A stretch of DNA of 64,000 bases from Actibacterium ureilyticum (GTDB taxonomy: Bacteria > Pseudomonadota > Alphaproteobacteria > Rhodobacterales > Rhodobacteraceae). Both the position numbers and the translations under genes were made by a program. Under the pieces are notes generated by a model. The model did not search any database, was not told where the DNA came from, and saw nothing but the letters and a program-made list of their open reading frames with translations. The stretch is from positions 62,001 to 126,000 of the forward strand of contig NZ_NSBT01000018.1 in assembly GCF_002285435.1 (NCBI RefSeq), in the 5' to 3' direction. The first letter of the stretch is position 1; the number at the start of each line of letters is the position of its first letter. Positions 8,612-16,590 of this stretch are shown here, piece by piece.

Positions 8612-9618
8612 GCCCAGTTCCCCTTGGACATCAGACCCAAAAGCTCCAGCTGGCGCCAGTTGATGTATTTCTCGGACCACTTGTTCCACAGCACCGGATC
8701 GTCATGCATGTGCTGGACATAGGCCTGGTATTCCCGGCTTTCGGCGAAATGCTCGTTCCGGTCGATCTCTTCCCGGCTTTTGTCGATGAACGTGTCCAGA
8801 AACTTGGCATGCAACAGCACGCCGCTGGCCTTTTCGCCGCCGCGCGCGTCGTAAACCAGGTTCAGACCGCGCGGCAAAAGCATGTGGGTCGAGTTCGCAA
8901 AGGCATAGCTGTGATGCCATTTCACCAGCGGGATCTTGTTCAGCGCCGGGGCCTCGTCCGGGCGGTCGGCAAAGAACAGCCGCGCCCGTGGCCCACCCTG
9001 AATCCACAGGTTGAAATACAGCGGGTTGCGGCTGAAGATATAGTTCCCGCTGTCGAACCAGGCCGCGATATCGAACGGGTTGGTGCCGGATTGATAGGTT
9101 TCGGCATGCACCGCCCCGCTCGGGTACATGTCCAGCGTCATCGTGCCGAAACTGCGGATGCCGCTGCTTTCCAGCCAGTCGGTCAGCGCCGCGATGGGCC
9201 GCGTATCGCAGAACGGATAGATCAGGAATTCGTCGACATCGACCACCACGCACCAATGCCCGCAGCCATAGCGCCGCAGCAGCCCGTTCAGCCAATCCAC
9301 CCCGAACCGCGCCGCCTTATAGCTTTTGCCGGTCTCCCAGAGCGAGACATCGGGCTGCGACGCCAGATAGTCGCGGCAGCCATCGGTCGAGCCATTATCG
9401 ACGATCAGGAAATGTTTGACCCCCTGCCGCCGGTAATAGTTCAGGAAATAGGGCAGGCGGGGCAGCTCGTTCCGCAGGGTGCAGAACAAAAGCACGTCGT
9501 CGGCGCCGATCTGCACCGTGCGATCAGCCACCGCCGTCAGGTCGCGCCGTTTGCGCAGCGCACGCAGGCGAAAGCGCTGGCGCGTCAGCCGCAGCCTGTA
9601 TCGTTGCACAATGCTCAA
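8608..9618 (-). CDS. Glycosyltransferase family 2 protein (copy A)
   Basis: This 336-residue protein has the fold signatures of GT-A glycosyltransferases: LLFCTLRNELPRLPYFL, then HFLIVDNGSTDGCRDYL and the acidic metal-binding segment VVVDVDEFLIYPF. The N-terminus is short and highly basic (YRLRLTRQRFRLRALRKRR), suggesting membrane-surface association. It is a paralogue of the next gene upstream (9661-10770); the two share RNE-LPY, DNGSTDG/DNASTDG, the RFGVDWL block and a common domain length. Donor and acceptor are unknown. It is translationally coupled to the GT14-like gene and is probably part of the same operon as galE and galU. Confidence 0.8.
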   Translation of the reverse strand: MSIVQRYRLRLTRQRFRLRALRKRRDLTAVADRTVQIGADDVLLFCTLRNELPRLPYFLNYYRRQGVKHFLIVDNGSTDGCRDYLASQPDVSLWETGKSYKAARFGVDWLNGLLRRYGCGHWCVVVDVDEFLIYPFCDTRPIAALTDWLESSGIRSFGTMTLDMYPSGAVHAETYQSGTNPFDIAAWFDSGNYIFSRNPLYFNLWIQGGPRARLFFADRPDEAPALNKIPLVKWHHSYAFANSTHMLLPRGLNLVYDARGGEKASGVLLHAKFLDTFIDKSREEIDRNEHFAESREYQAYVQHMHDDPVLWNKWSEKYINWRQLELLGLMSKGNWA

Positions 9619-9660
9619 CGGTGCCTCATCTGCGTGTTGCCGGATTTTATGACAGGCGTG

Positions 9661-10770
9661 TCATTTGACGATTTTGTCGCAGCATACGCAGGAGTGACGC
9701 GCAGGTAAATCTTCTCTGTCCCACCCGCCACAGGTCATCAGGCCCAGCGCCACCAGCTGCTGCCAATCCCGCAGCCGCACCGATTCCGGCCCCCACAGCA
9801 CGGGATCTGCGGCCAGCGCGTCGTAATAGCCGTCATAGCGCCCGGAATGGGTGAAATGTTCGGCCCGGTGTTTTTCCTCGGCCGATCTGGGCACCACCTG
9901 GGCCAGGAACTTGCTGTGCAGCAGCACACCCGTGGGCAGGTTCCGCCGCGCGTCCAGCCCCGCGTTCAGCCGCCGTGGCAGGGCGATGTGGGTCGAACTG
10001 AGATAGGCAAAGCGCCGGTTCCAGCGGATCAGCGGCGTCTTGTGCAGATGCGGCGCGTGATCGGGTTTTTCGGTGAAATAGAGCCTTTTTCGCACCCCGC
10101 CCCGGACCGAGATATTGCGGTATTTCGGCTGGTATTCCCACGTGTACCCGTGGGCATCGAACCCGGTCAGAACCGTCTGCGGCGGCACATCCGGTGGGCA
10201 GGTCGCGGTGCTCAGCCGTTCCGTGGGATAGAGGTCCAGCATGATGGCGGCGAAGGCATCGGCGCCCTGATCCTCCAGCCAGCCGGTCAGGTCGCGCAGG
10301 TCCCGCGAGCCGTGATGCGGGATCAGCAACAGCTCGTCTGCATCCGCCGTCAGGCACCAATGCCCGTGCCCGTGGCGCATCTGCAGCCATGTCAGCCAGT
10401 CGACGCCGAAGCGCGACGCGCGATAGCTGGCATCGGTGGTCCAGACCGACACATCGGGCTGGTCTGCCAACAGCCCCGGCGTGCCATCGGTGCTGGCATT
10501 ATCGACGATCAGGAAATGCGCCACCCCCAGATCGCGGTAATGGCGCAGGTAATAAGGCAGGCGGTTCGCCTCGTTCCGGACGGTCGCAAAACACAGGATA
10601 TCGCCGGGCCGGATCGACGCCGTGCGGTCGGTCACCGACCGCAGCTCGCGCCGCTTTTTGAACGCCCGCCACAGCAACCGGCGGCGTTTCCAGCGCAGCT
10701 TATAGGCATCAATCAGGCTGGAATCGGGACTATTTCTCGTAATCCCCGTTCTGATGCCAGCGCCACGCAT
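9661..10770 (-). CDS. Glycosyltransferase family 2 protein (copy B)
   Basis: This is a paralogue of the 8608-9618 gene, with CFATVRNEANRLPYYLRHY, then FLIVDNASTDGTPGLL and CLTADADELLLIP in place of the acidic VDVDE segment. The C-terminus carries a short Cys/His-containing tail (ARHSCVCCDKIVK) absent from copy A. The only standard start codon for the full domain is the ATG at 10770, which overlaps galE by 41 bases. Homology with copy A begins about 18 residues later, so the real N-terminus is uncertain and could use a rare CTG. Tandem duplication is the simplest origin of the pair. Confidence 0.75.
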   Translation of the reverse strand: MRGAGIRTGITRNSPDSSLIDAYKLRWKRRRLLWRAFKKRRELRSVTDRTASIRPGDILCFATVRNEANRLPYYLRHYRDLGVAHFLIVDNASTDGTPGLLADQPDVSVWTTDASYRASRFGVDWLTWLQMRHGHGHWCLTADADELLLIPHHGSRDLRDLTGWLEDQGADAFAAIMLDLYPTERLSTATCPPDVPPQTVLTGFDAHGYTWEYQPKYRNISVRGGVRKRLYFTEKPDHAPHLHKTPLIRWNRRFAYLSSTHIALPRRLNAGLDARRNLPTGVLLHSKFLAQVVPRSAEEKHRAEHFTHSGRYDGYYDALAADPVLWGPESVRLRDWQQLVALGLMTCGGWDREDLPARHSCVCCDKIVK

Positions 10771-11728
10771 CGGTGATCATCGTCTCCAGGTTCGACCGTT
10801 TCGGCGCCCAGCCTAGTTCGCTTTCCGCGCGCGTGCTACCCGACACCAGACATTGCGCGTCACCTGCGCGGCGCGGGCCGATGTCATGCGGGACGGGCTG
10901 GTTGGTCACGACCTTGCCATGCGACAGCACATCGCGCACCGAAAAGCCGGTTCCGGTGCCCAGGTTGAAGACCCGGCTGCCCTTGCCGTCCAGCAGCCAT
11001 TCCACCCCCAGGACATGCGCATCGACCAGATCCATCACATGGACATAGTCGCGGATGCAGGTGCCATCGGGCGTGTCGTAATCGTCGCCATGGATGGTCA
11101 GCGCCGGGCGCTTGCCCGCAATCGTGTCCAGCATCAGCGGCACCAGATGCGTTTCCGGCTGGTGGAACTCGCCCACCTGGCCATCGGGATCGGCGCCCGC
11201 CACGTTGAAATAGCGGAAAATCACCGATTGCAGCCCGTCGCTGGCGCCGAAATCGGTCAGCATATCCTCGATCGCGCGCTTGGACGCGCCATAGGCGTTC
11301 AGCGGCATCTGCGCGCTGTTTTCATCCAGCACAACGCCGTCCTGATCGCCATAGGTCGCGCAGGTCGAGGAGAAGACGAAGTTCAGGCACCCCGCCGCCA
11401 CCGCCGCCTCGATCAGCGACAGCGAGCCGCAGACATTGTTGCGCCAGTATTTGCCGGGGGCGGACATCGCCTCGCCCACCTGGCTCAGCGCCGCGAAATG
11501 CATCACGGCCACGGGCTGGTATTTGGCGAAAACGGCATCCAGCCGCGCCCGGTCCAACAGGTCCCCCTGTTCGAACGGGCCGAATTTCACCGCATCGGCC
11601 CAGCCGGTGCAGAGATTGTCATAGGTAACGGGCACATAGCCCTGCGCCGCAAGCACCTTGCAGGCGTGCGAGCCAATATAGCCCGCACCCCCGGTGACAA
11701 GCACATTCCGCGCCTGTGTGGCCGTCAT
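10730..11728 (-). CDS. galE: UDP-glucose 4-epimerase GalE
   Basis: GalE interconverts UDP-glucose and UDP-galactose using bound NAD. The 332-residue short-chain dehydrogenase/reductase has the Rossmann motif VTGGAGYIGSHACKVL at the N-terminus, the catalytic YGASK (Tyr and Lys of the YxxxK motif) and the downstream FRYFNVAGADPDG characteristic of GalE. Its start overlaps the galU stop by one base (TAATG), so galU and galE supply UDP-Glc and UDP-Gal as one unit. The following glycosyltransferases are the likely consumers. Confidence 0.93.
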   Translation of the reverse strand: MTATQARNVLVTGGAGYIGSHACKVLAAQGYVPVTYDNLCTGWADAVKFGPFEQGDLLDRARLDAVFAKYQPVAVMHFAALSQVGEAMSAPGKYWRNNVCGSLSLIEAAVAAGCLNFVFSSTCATYGDQDGVVLDENSAQMPLNAYGASKRAIEDMLTDFGASDGLQSVIFRYFNVAGADPDGQVGEFHQPETHLVPLMLDTIAGKRPALTIHGDDYDTPDGTCIRDYVHVMDLVDAHVLGVEWLLDGKGSRVFNLGTGTGFSVRDVLSHGKVVTNQPVPHDIGPRRAGDAQCLVSGSTRAESELGWAPKRSNLETMITDAWRWHQNGDYEK

Positions 11729-12618
11729 TACTGTGCGGCGCTGTCGATCGCGGTCATTTCACGCAGGTACTGCGAGAACTCGTCGCGCAGGTCGTCGCGT
11801 GCCAGACCGAAGGCCACGGTCGCCTGCAGGAAGCCCGCTTTCGAGCCGCAATCGAACCGCTGGCCGCGGAACCGCAGACCAAAGACACCCTCGCCGTCGA
11901 TCTCGTCGGCAATCGCGTCGGTCAGCTGGATCTCGCCGCCCGCGCCCTGCTTGCCCTGGTTCAGGTTGTCCATGATCTTGGGCGTCAGGATATAGCGGCC
12001 GATCACCGCCAGATTGGACGGCGCATCTTCGGCCTTGGGCTTTTCGACCATTCCCTTGACCGACACCAGGTTGCCCATGTCCTGCCGTACATCCAGCACG
12101 CCATAGGCCGATGTCTTGTCCTGCGGGACCTCCATCGCGGCGACCATGTTGCCGCCGGTTTCGGCATACGCCTCGACCATCTGTTGCAGGCACGGTTTTT
12201 CCGCCGCGATCACGTCATCGGGCAGCACCACGGCAAAGGGCTCGTCGCCGATCAGGCGCCGCGCGCACCAGACCGCATGGCCCAGGCCCAGCGCCTTTTG
12301 CTGGCGGATATAGGCAATACCGCCGCTGTCGACATAGGTTTCTTCCAGCACTTTCAGCAGCTTGTCCTTGCCTTTGCGCTGCAGCTCGGCCTCAAGCACG
12401 GGCGAGCTGTCGAAGTAATCTTCCAATGCGCTTTTGCCGCGCGAAGTCACAAAAATAAATTCTTCAATCCCGGCGGCACGGCATTCGTCGATCGCGTATT
12501 GGATCAGCGGCCGGTCCACCAGCGTCATAATTTCTTTTGGCACCGATTTCGTCGCCGGCAGGAAACGGGTGCCTAGCCCGGCTACCGGAAAGATCGCTTT
12601 GGTGACTTTACGTTTCAT
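11728..12618 (-). CDS. galU: UTP-glucose-1-phosphate uridylyltransferase GalU
   Basis: GalU makes UDP-glucose from UTP and glucose 1-phosphate. The 296-residue nucleotidyltransferase opens with KAIFPVAGLGTRFLPATKS, and has VDRPLIQYAIDE, then VVLPDDVI and GMVEKPKAEDAPSNLAVIGR. The length agrees with bacterial GalU. It is the first gene of the galU-galE-GT-GT-GT14-sulfotransferase run, with a candidate promoter at 12673-12702. UDP-glucose made here could also feed the exopolysaccharide locus. Confidence 0.95.
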   Translation of the reverse strand: MKRKVTKAIFPVAGLGTRFLPATKSVPKEIMTLVDRPLIQYAIDECRAAGIEEFIFVTSRGKSALEDYFDSSPVLEAELQRKGKDKLLKVLEETYVDSGGIAYIRQQKALGLGHAVWCARRLIGDEPFAVVLPDDVIAAEKPCLQQMVEAYAETGGNMVAAMEVPQDKTSAYGVLDVRQDMGNLVSVKGMVEKPKAEDAPSNLAVIGRYILTPKIMDNLNQGKQGAGGEIQLTDAIADEIDGEGVFGLRFRGQRFDCGSKAGFLQATVAFGLARDDLRDEFSQYLREMTAIDSAAQ

Positions 12619-12672
12619 TAAAGGTTACCCCTCACAGTTCAGAGTGCGCCGTCAATCGATCACACATTACAA

Positions 12673-12702
12673 GTTACACAGCGTCAGATTCTTGACGGTC
12701 AA
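12673..12702 (-). promoter_or_regulatory. Candidate promoter for galU operon with overlapping palindrome
   Basis: On the minus strand TTGACC (12697-12702) and TGTAAC (12673-12678) are separated by 18 bases, a plausible but imperfect sigma-70 pair about 55 bases upstream of the galU start. The -35 box lies within a perfect 11-base palindrome, TTGACNGTCAA (12692-12702), which could be an operator. The surrounding intergenic segment 12619-12853 is AT-richer than its neighbours and I see no gene in it. Confidence 0.4.
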
Positions 12703-12853
12703 TGGGACCGAACATCCCGGTACATATAAAACTACTCAACCAACTCTTCAGTTCCGCCGAAACCGCCCGATTTTGCCTGTACCCCAAACGGGGTCCGGTA
12801 CGACTCGACATGCCAACTTTACTATTTCGCAGTCGCAGAATCCAATGAAACGC

Positions 12854-13654
12854 TCAGGTTTGATTCATTGTTCTTAAAATTGCTTCAATTCTTGGCACAT
12901 CTTCTGGATTGTTCAACTCCCAGAACTGCCGGCCACGGGCCTGAACCTCGACGCACAGCACCGGGCGCTCGCGCTCCAGGAACCGCAATTGCTCCAAACC
13001 CTCAAGCTTTTCCAGCGGTCCTGCGGCCCACAGCGGATAGGCCGCCAGCGCCGACGGGCGATAGGCATAGACGCCCACATGGTGATGCACCGGGGTCTCG
13101 TCGGTATCGGCAAAGTCTTGCCCGGTATAGGGGATGACCTCTTTCGAGAAATAGAGCGCCTTGCGGTCCTGCCCGAACACCGCCGTGGTGCCGCCGACGC
13201 GCCCCGCCCGGCGATCGGCCAGCAGCGCGTTCAGCGTTTCGCCATCGCAGCGCAGCACCGGGGTTGCGACCTCGGCCACCGGGTCGGCGCGCAGCCCCGC
13301 CACCAGATCCTCAATGAACCAGGCGGGGGTCAGCGGCGCGTCACCCTGCAGGTTGACGATGATCTCGAACCCGCCGCCCAGACGCTCCAGCGCCTCGGCA
13401 CAGCGTTCGGTACCGTTGGCACAGGTGTCCGATGTCATCACGACCTCGGCCCCGAAGGCCTCGGCCGCGTCGCGGATGCGGTCGTCATCGGTGGCCACCA
13501 CCACCCGGTCGACACCGGCGACGGCCTGCGCGGCCTCCCACGAGCGCTGGATCAGGCTTTTGGCGGTGCCATCCGGCCCGGTCAGCGCCACAAGCGGCTT
13601 GCCCGGATACCGGGTCGAGGCATAGCGCGCCGGAATGACGATCAGGACAGACAT
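12854..13654 (-). CDS. kdsB: 3-deoxy-manno-octulosonate cytidylyltransferase KdsB
   Basis: KdsB activates Kdo as CMP-Kdo for transfer to lipid A. The 266-residue protein has the family hallmarks VIPARYASTRYPGKPLVAL at the N-terminus, VVVATDDDRI, then INLQGD-like IVNLQGDAPL and the C-terminal REPAL-equivalent LERERPVLCVEV with WELNNPEDVPRIEAIL. The NLQGD segment here reads QGDAPLTP rather than the common QGDEPLI. The start overlaps the cysQ stop by one base, so kdsB is co-transcribed with cysQ. It complements kdsD at the start of the window. Confidence 0.9.
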   Translation of the reverse strand: MSVLIVIPARYASTRYPGKPLVALTGPDGTAKSLIQRSWEAAQAVAGVDRVVVATDDDRIRDAAEAFGAEVVMTSDTCANGTERCAEALERLGGGFEIIVNLQGDAPLTPAWFIEDLVAGLRADPVAEVATPVLRCDGETLNALLADRRAGRVGGTTAVFGQDRKALYFSKEVIPYTGQDFADTDETPVHHHVGVYAYRPSALAAYPLWAAGPLEKLEGLEQLRFLERERPVLCVEVQARGRQFWELNNPEDVPRIEAILRTMNQT

Positions 13655-14451
13655 CAGCCCTGCTTCAGCGCGACGCCGGGGGCATAGGCGATGAAGAACG
13701 GGTTTTCATAGATCGGCTTGCCATAGGTCAGCGGCGTGTGATCGTCGAACCGGATCACCTGCCCGCCCGCGCCCAGCAACACGGCGTGGCCCGCGGCGGT
13801 GTCCCATTCCATCGTGCGGCCCAGCCGGGGATAGAAATCGGCCTCGCCCGTCGCCACAAGGCAGAATTTCAGCGACGAACCCGCGCCGGTCATGTCCTTG
13901 ACGCTGTATTTGTTGATATAGTCGTCGGTCGCCTGATCCCGGTGCGATTTCGACGCCACCACGATCAGCCCGTCATTGTCGGGGGTCGACACATGCATGG
14001 GCGTGACCGGGCCCACCGTATCCAGCGCCAGATCGCCGGTCTCCTCGACCGAAGTGCCATCGGCCTGGGTATAGAACAGCCGCCCCTTGGCGGGCGCATA
14101 AACCACGCCGCGCACCGGCACGCCGTTTTCGACATAGGCGATGTTCACCGTGAACTCGCCCCGGCGCTTGACGAATTCCTTGGTCCCGTCCAGCGGATCG
14201 ACGATCAGGAAACTGTCGGCGCTCTGGCTGTGGCTGGCGGCCTGTTCCTCGGTCACGATCAGGGTATCGGGAAACGCCTCGGCCAGGATTTCGGAAATCA
14301 GCGCATCGGCGGCCTCGTCGGCGGCGGTCACCGGGCTGTCGTCGGATTTGCTGCGCACCTCGAAATCATCTGCTTGATAAATTTCCATGATTTTCGCACC
14401 TGCCTGAAGCGCGGCGCGGCGACAGACCTGGGCCAGTTTGTCGTGATCCAA
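13654..14451 (-). CDS. cysQ: 3'(2'),5'-bisphosphate nucleotidase CysQ
   Basis: CysQ hydrolyses 3'-phosphoadenosine 5'-phosphate (PAP), the by-product of PAPS use. The 265-residue inositol-monophosphatase-fold protein has the metal ligands in VTEEQAA (Glu) and IVDPLDGTKEFVKRRGEF (Asp-Pro-Leu-Asp-Gly-Thr), and the C-terminal WDTAAGHAVLLGAGG motif containing the third acidic ligand. Family members may also act on inositol phosphates. The four PAPS-type sulfotransferases in this window would produce PAP, giving the gene a clear local role, although cysQ next to kdsB may simply be ancestral. Confidence 0.92.
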   Translation of the reverse strand: MDHDKLAQVCRRAALQAGAKIMEIYQADDFEVRSKSDDSPVTAADEAADALISEILAEAFPDTLIVTEEQAASHSQSADSFLIVDPLDGTKEFVKRRGEFTVNIAYVENGVPVRGVVYAPAKGRLFYTQADGTSVEETGDLALDTVGPVTPMHVSTPDNDGLIVVASKSHRDQATDDYINKYSVKDMTGAGSSLKFCLVATGEADFYPRLGRTMEWDTAAGHAVLLGAGGQVIRFDDHTPLTYGKPIYENPFFIAYAPGVALKQG

Positions 14452-14497
14452 TTCAAAAACTCCTCAATCGCATGACACACGCAGCCGGGCGGTTGCG

Positions 14498-14526
14498 TTG
14501 TAAGACTTTGGCAAACCCCTTATGAT
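14498..14526 (+). promoter_or_regulatory. Sigma-70-type promoter for the KpsM-like permease
   Basis: TTGTAA (14498-14503) and TATGAT (14521-14526) are separated by exactly 17 bases, a good match to the -35/-10 consensus. It lies about 68 bases upstream of the permease start at 14594 and faces it, between that gene and the divergent cysQ. Confidence 0.6.
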
Positions 14527-14593
14527 CTTATGCAACCAGATCGGCAAGCGGATGGGGACGCGAACCGCAACCGCACACAGGAATGAACAAAAA

Positions 14594-15415
14594 ATGTTCG
14601 ACCCGCGCAGAACCAGCACCACCTTTGGCGGCGCGTTCGAAACCCTGCGGCTGATTTACCGCACCACCGCACGCAACATCCGCAAGACCCACAGCAACCC
14701 GGTGATCGGTCTTTTGATGAACATGCTACAGACGGTGATGTTCGTCATGGCGTTCTATTTCATGTTCACGGTGCTGGGGCTGCGCAGCAATGCGGTGCGC
14801 GGCGATTTCCTGCTGTACATCATGTCGGGCATCTTCCTTTACATGACGCATATCAAGGCTTTGGGCGCCGTCACCGGTGCCGATGGCCCAACCTCGCCGA
14901 TGATGCAGCACGCGCCGCTGAACACGATCATCGCGATCTGCGGCGCGGCGCTGGCCTCGCTCTATATCCAGATTCTATCGATGTCGGTGGTGCTGACGAT
15001 CTATCACGTGGGGTTCACGCCGATCACCATCCAGGACCCAGCGGGCGCGATGGGGATGATCCTGTTGGCGTGGTTCACCGGCGTTTCGGTGGGGATGGTG
15101 CTGCGTGCCGCAAAGCCGTGGTTTCCCGGCATCGTCAACATCATCTCGACCATCTATACCCGCGCCAACATGATCGCCTCGGGCAAGATGTTTTTGGCCA
15201 ACACCATGCCGGGCTATATGCTGGTAATGTTCGACTGGAACCCGCTGTTTCACGCCATCGACCAGGCGCGGGGTTTTGTTTTCATCAATTACAACCCGCA
15301 TTTCAGCCGGATCGACTATCCGATCTATGTCGCGGTGACGCTGATCATGATCGGCTTGATGGGGGAATTCTATACGCGGAAACATGCCTCGATCAGCTGG
15401 TTTGCCAAGCGATAA
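14594..15415 (+). CDS. ABC-2 type permease, polysaccharide-export (KpsM-like), orphan
   Basis: The 273-residue protein has six predicted membrane segments, a basic N-terminal amphipathic stretch (LRLIYRTTARNIRKTHSNP) and a C-terminal WNPLFHAIDQARGFVFINYN segment. These are typical of KpsM/Wzm-type permeases that export capsule or O-antigen with an ATPase partner. No KpsT/Wzt ATPase or KpsE/KpsD gene is adjacent; neighbours are cysQ and a small lipoprotein. I chose the ATG at 14594 because AGGA lies about 11 bases upstream and the N-terminus then matches family length. A partner ATPase is presumably encoded elsewhere. The substrate is unknown. Confidence 0.8.
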   Translation: MFDPRRTSTTFGGAFETLRLIYRTTARNIRKTHSNPVIGLLMNMLQTVMFVMAFYFMFTVLGLRSNAVRGDFLLYIMSGIFLYMTHIKALGAVTGADGPTSPMMQHAPLNTIIAICGAALASLYIQILSMSVVLTIYHVGFTPITIQDPAGAMGMILLAWFTGVSVGMVLRAAKPWFPGIVNIISTIYTRANMIASGKMFLANTMPGYMLVMFDWNPLFHAIDQARGFVFINYNPHFSRIDYPIYVAVTLIMIGLMGEFYTRKHASISWFAKR

Positions 15416-15517
15416 GCCGCTGAAACCCGTCCCTGTCATTGGATAACACCGGCGCGCGCGCGATATTTCGAATGTCGCCGCCCGCGATCCGGGCGGCCCT
15501 GACGAAAGGACAACGGT

Positions 15518-15781
15518 ATGAAACCCCTGATAGCCTCCATAGCCGCGCTGAGCCTGCTGGCCGCGTGCGATACCCCGGAACAAAGCGCCGGAACCGGCGC
15601 GCTGGTTGGTGCCGGGATCGGGGCCGCCACCGCGGGCGAGGACGAAACCGGCGGCGCAGTGATGGGCGCCGCGATCGGCGCCGTGGCCGGGCTGGCCGCG
15701 CATGGCGCCAAGGAAGGCGGGCGGCGCTGCTATATCCCGCATGCCGACGGCACCCGCACCTATGTGGATTGCCCGAACTAA
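15518..15781 (+). CDS. Small glycine-zipper lipoprotein
   Basis: The 87-residue product has a type II signal peptide with lipobox LLAAC (lipidated Cys near residue 16). A glycine-rich repeat GTGALVGAGIGAATAGEDET and VMGAAIGAVAGLAAHGAK follows, resembling glycine-zipper membrane-associating segments. The C-terminal part has two cysteines that could form a disulfide (RCYIPHADGTRTYVDCPN). It is likely an outer-membrane or periplasmic lipoprotein of unknown role. Its stop overlaps the convergent alkB gene by 3-4 bases. Confidence 0.8.
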   Translation: MKPLIASIAALSLLAACDTPEQSAGTGALVGAGIGAATAGEDETGGAVMGAAIGAVAGLAAHGAKEGGRRCYIPHADGTRTYVDCPN

Positions 15782-16419
15782 TCGACCACGCGCAGCGTCA
15801 GGTTGATCCGTCCGCCCTGCGGCAACAGGGCGGACGTGCCCGCGCGGATCCGGTCGATCCCGTGATAGATCAGCCGCGCGTCGCCCCCCATGACCACCAC
15901 ATCGCCCGAACCCAGCCAGGTGCTTTCGGTCTTGCCGCCGCGCGTCAGGTTGCCCAGCCGAAACAGCCCGTCATCCCCCAACGAGATCGAGACCACGGGA
16001 AAGCTGAAATCGGCCTCGTCCCGGTCCTGGTGCAGGCCCATCCGGGCATCGGCATCATAGAAATTGATCAAACAGCAATCGGGCCGCCGCGACAGGCCGG
16101 TCACCCGGTCCCAGACCCCGATGATGCTGTCGGGAATCGGTGGCCAGGCCGTCCCGCCGGGGTGGCGGGGCTCGTACCGATAGCCCGTCCGGTCCGAAAA
16201 CCAGCCATACCGCCCGGCCGAGCTCATACGCACGCGCATCGGTTTGCCATAGGGGGTCATGGGCGAAAACAGCGGCGCCTGCTGCACCACCGCGCGCAGG
16301 TCGTCGACCATCGACCGCTGCGCCGCATCGTCCAGAAGCTGGCGGTGAATCGCAACGTCGCGAATGACCTCATCCGGCGTCAAAGCGCCTGATTTTGCGG
16401 ATTCGAGTCGATTTTTCAT
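15778..16419 (-). CDS. alkB: DNA/RNA oxidative demethylase AlkB
   Basis: AlkB removes N1-methyladenine and N3-methylcytosine by Fe(II)/2-oxoglutarate-dependent oxidation. The 213-residue protein has the family motif INFYDADARMGLHQDRDE, with iron ligands His130 and Asp132, the distal His186 in LIYHGIDRI, and the 2-oxoglutarate-binding Arg in RINLTLR at the C-terminus. The ATG at 16419 gives the expected length. The same reading frame stays open far upstream across dnaK, but that extension is an antisense artefact. alkB is divergent from dnaK. Confidence 0.93.
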   Translation of the reverse strand: MKNRLESAKSGALTPDEVIRDVAIHRQLLDDAAQRSMVDDLRAVVQQAPLFSPMTPYGKPMRVRMSSAGRYGWFSDRTGYRYEPRHPGGTAWPPIPDSIIGVWDRVTGLSRRPDCCLINFYDADARMGLHQDRDEADFSFPVVSISLGDDGLFRLGNLTRGGKTESTWLGSGDVVVMGGDARLIYHGIDRIRAGTSALLPQGGRINLTLRVVD

Positions 16420-16451
16420 GCCAAATCCCCCTGATTCAGGTCCCCGCGCCG

Positions 16452-16483
16452 CTTGCAGGGCCAATGCGCCCTCCTTATATACG
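16452..16483 (+). promoter_or_regulatory. RpoH-type heat-shock promoter for dnaK
   Basis: CTTG (16452-16455) is followed after 18 bases by CTTATATACG (16474-16483). This fits the alphaproteobacterial RpoH consensus CTTG-N17/18-CYTATNTNNG at every defined position. It lies about 110 bases upstream of dnaK, in the region shared with divergent alkB. The match is read directly; use by RpoH is inferred. Confidence 0.75.
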
Positions 16484-16590
16484 CCGGGAAGCGTGAAAGG
16501 GATCGAAACCCGCTCACATCTGGGATCGGGGACCGGAAGCCTGACTAGGGTCCGGACCCCACGAAATCGCCGAAGAAGAGGTAGAGTATT

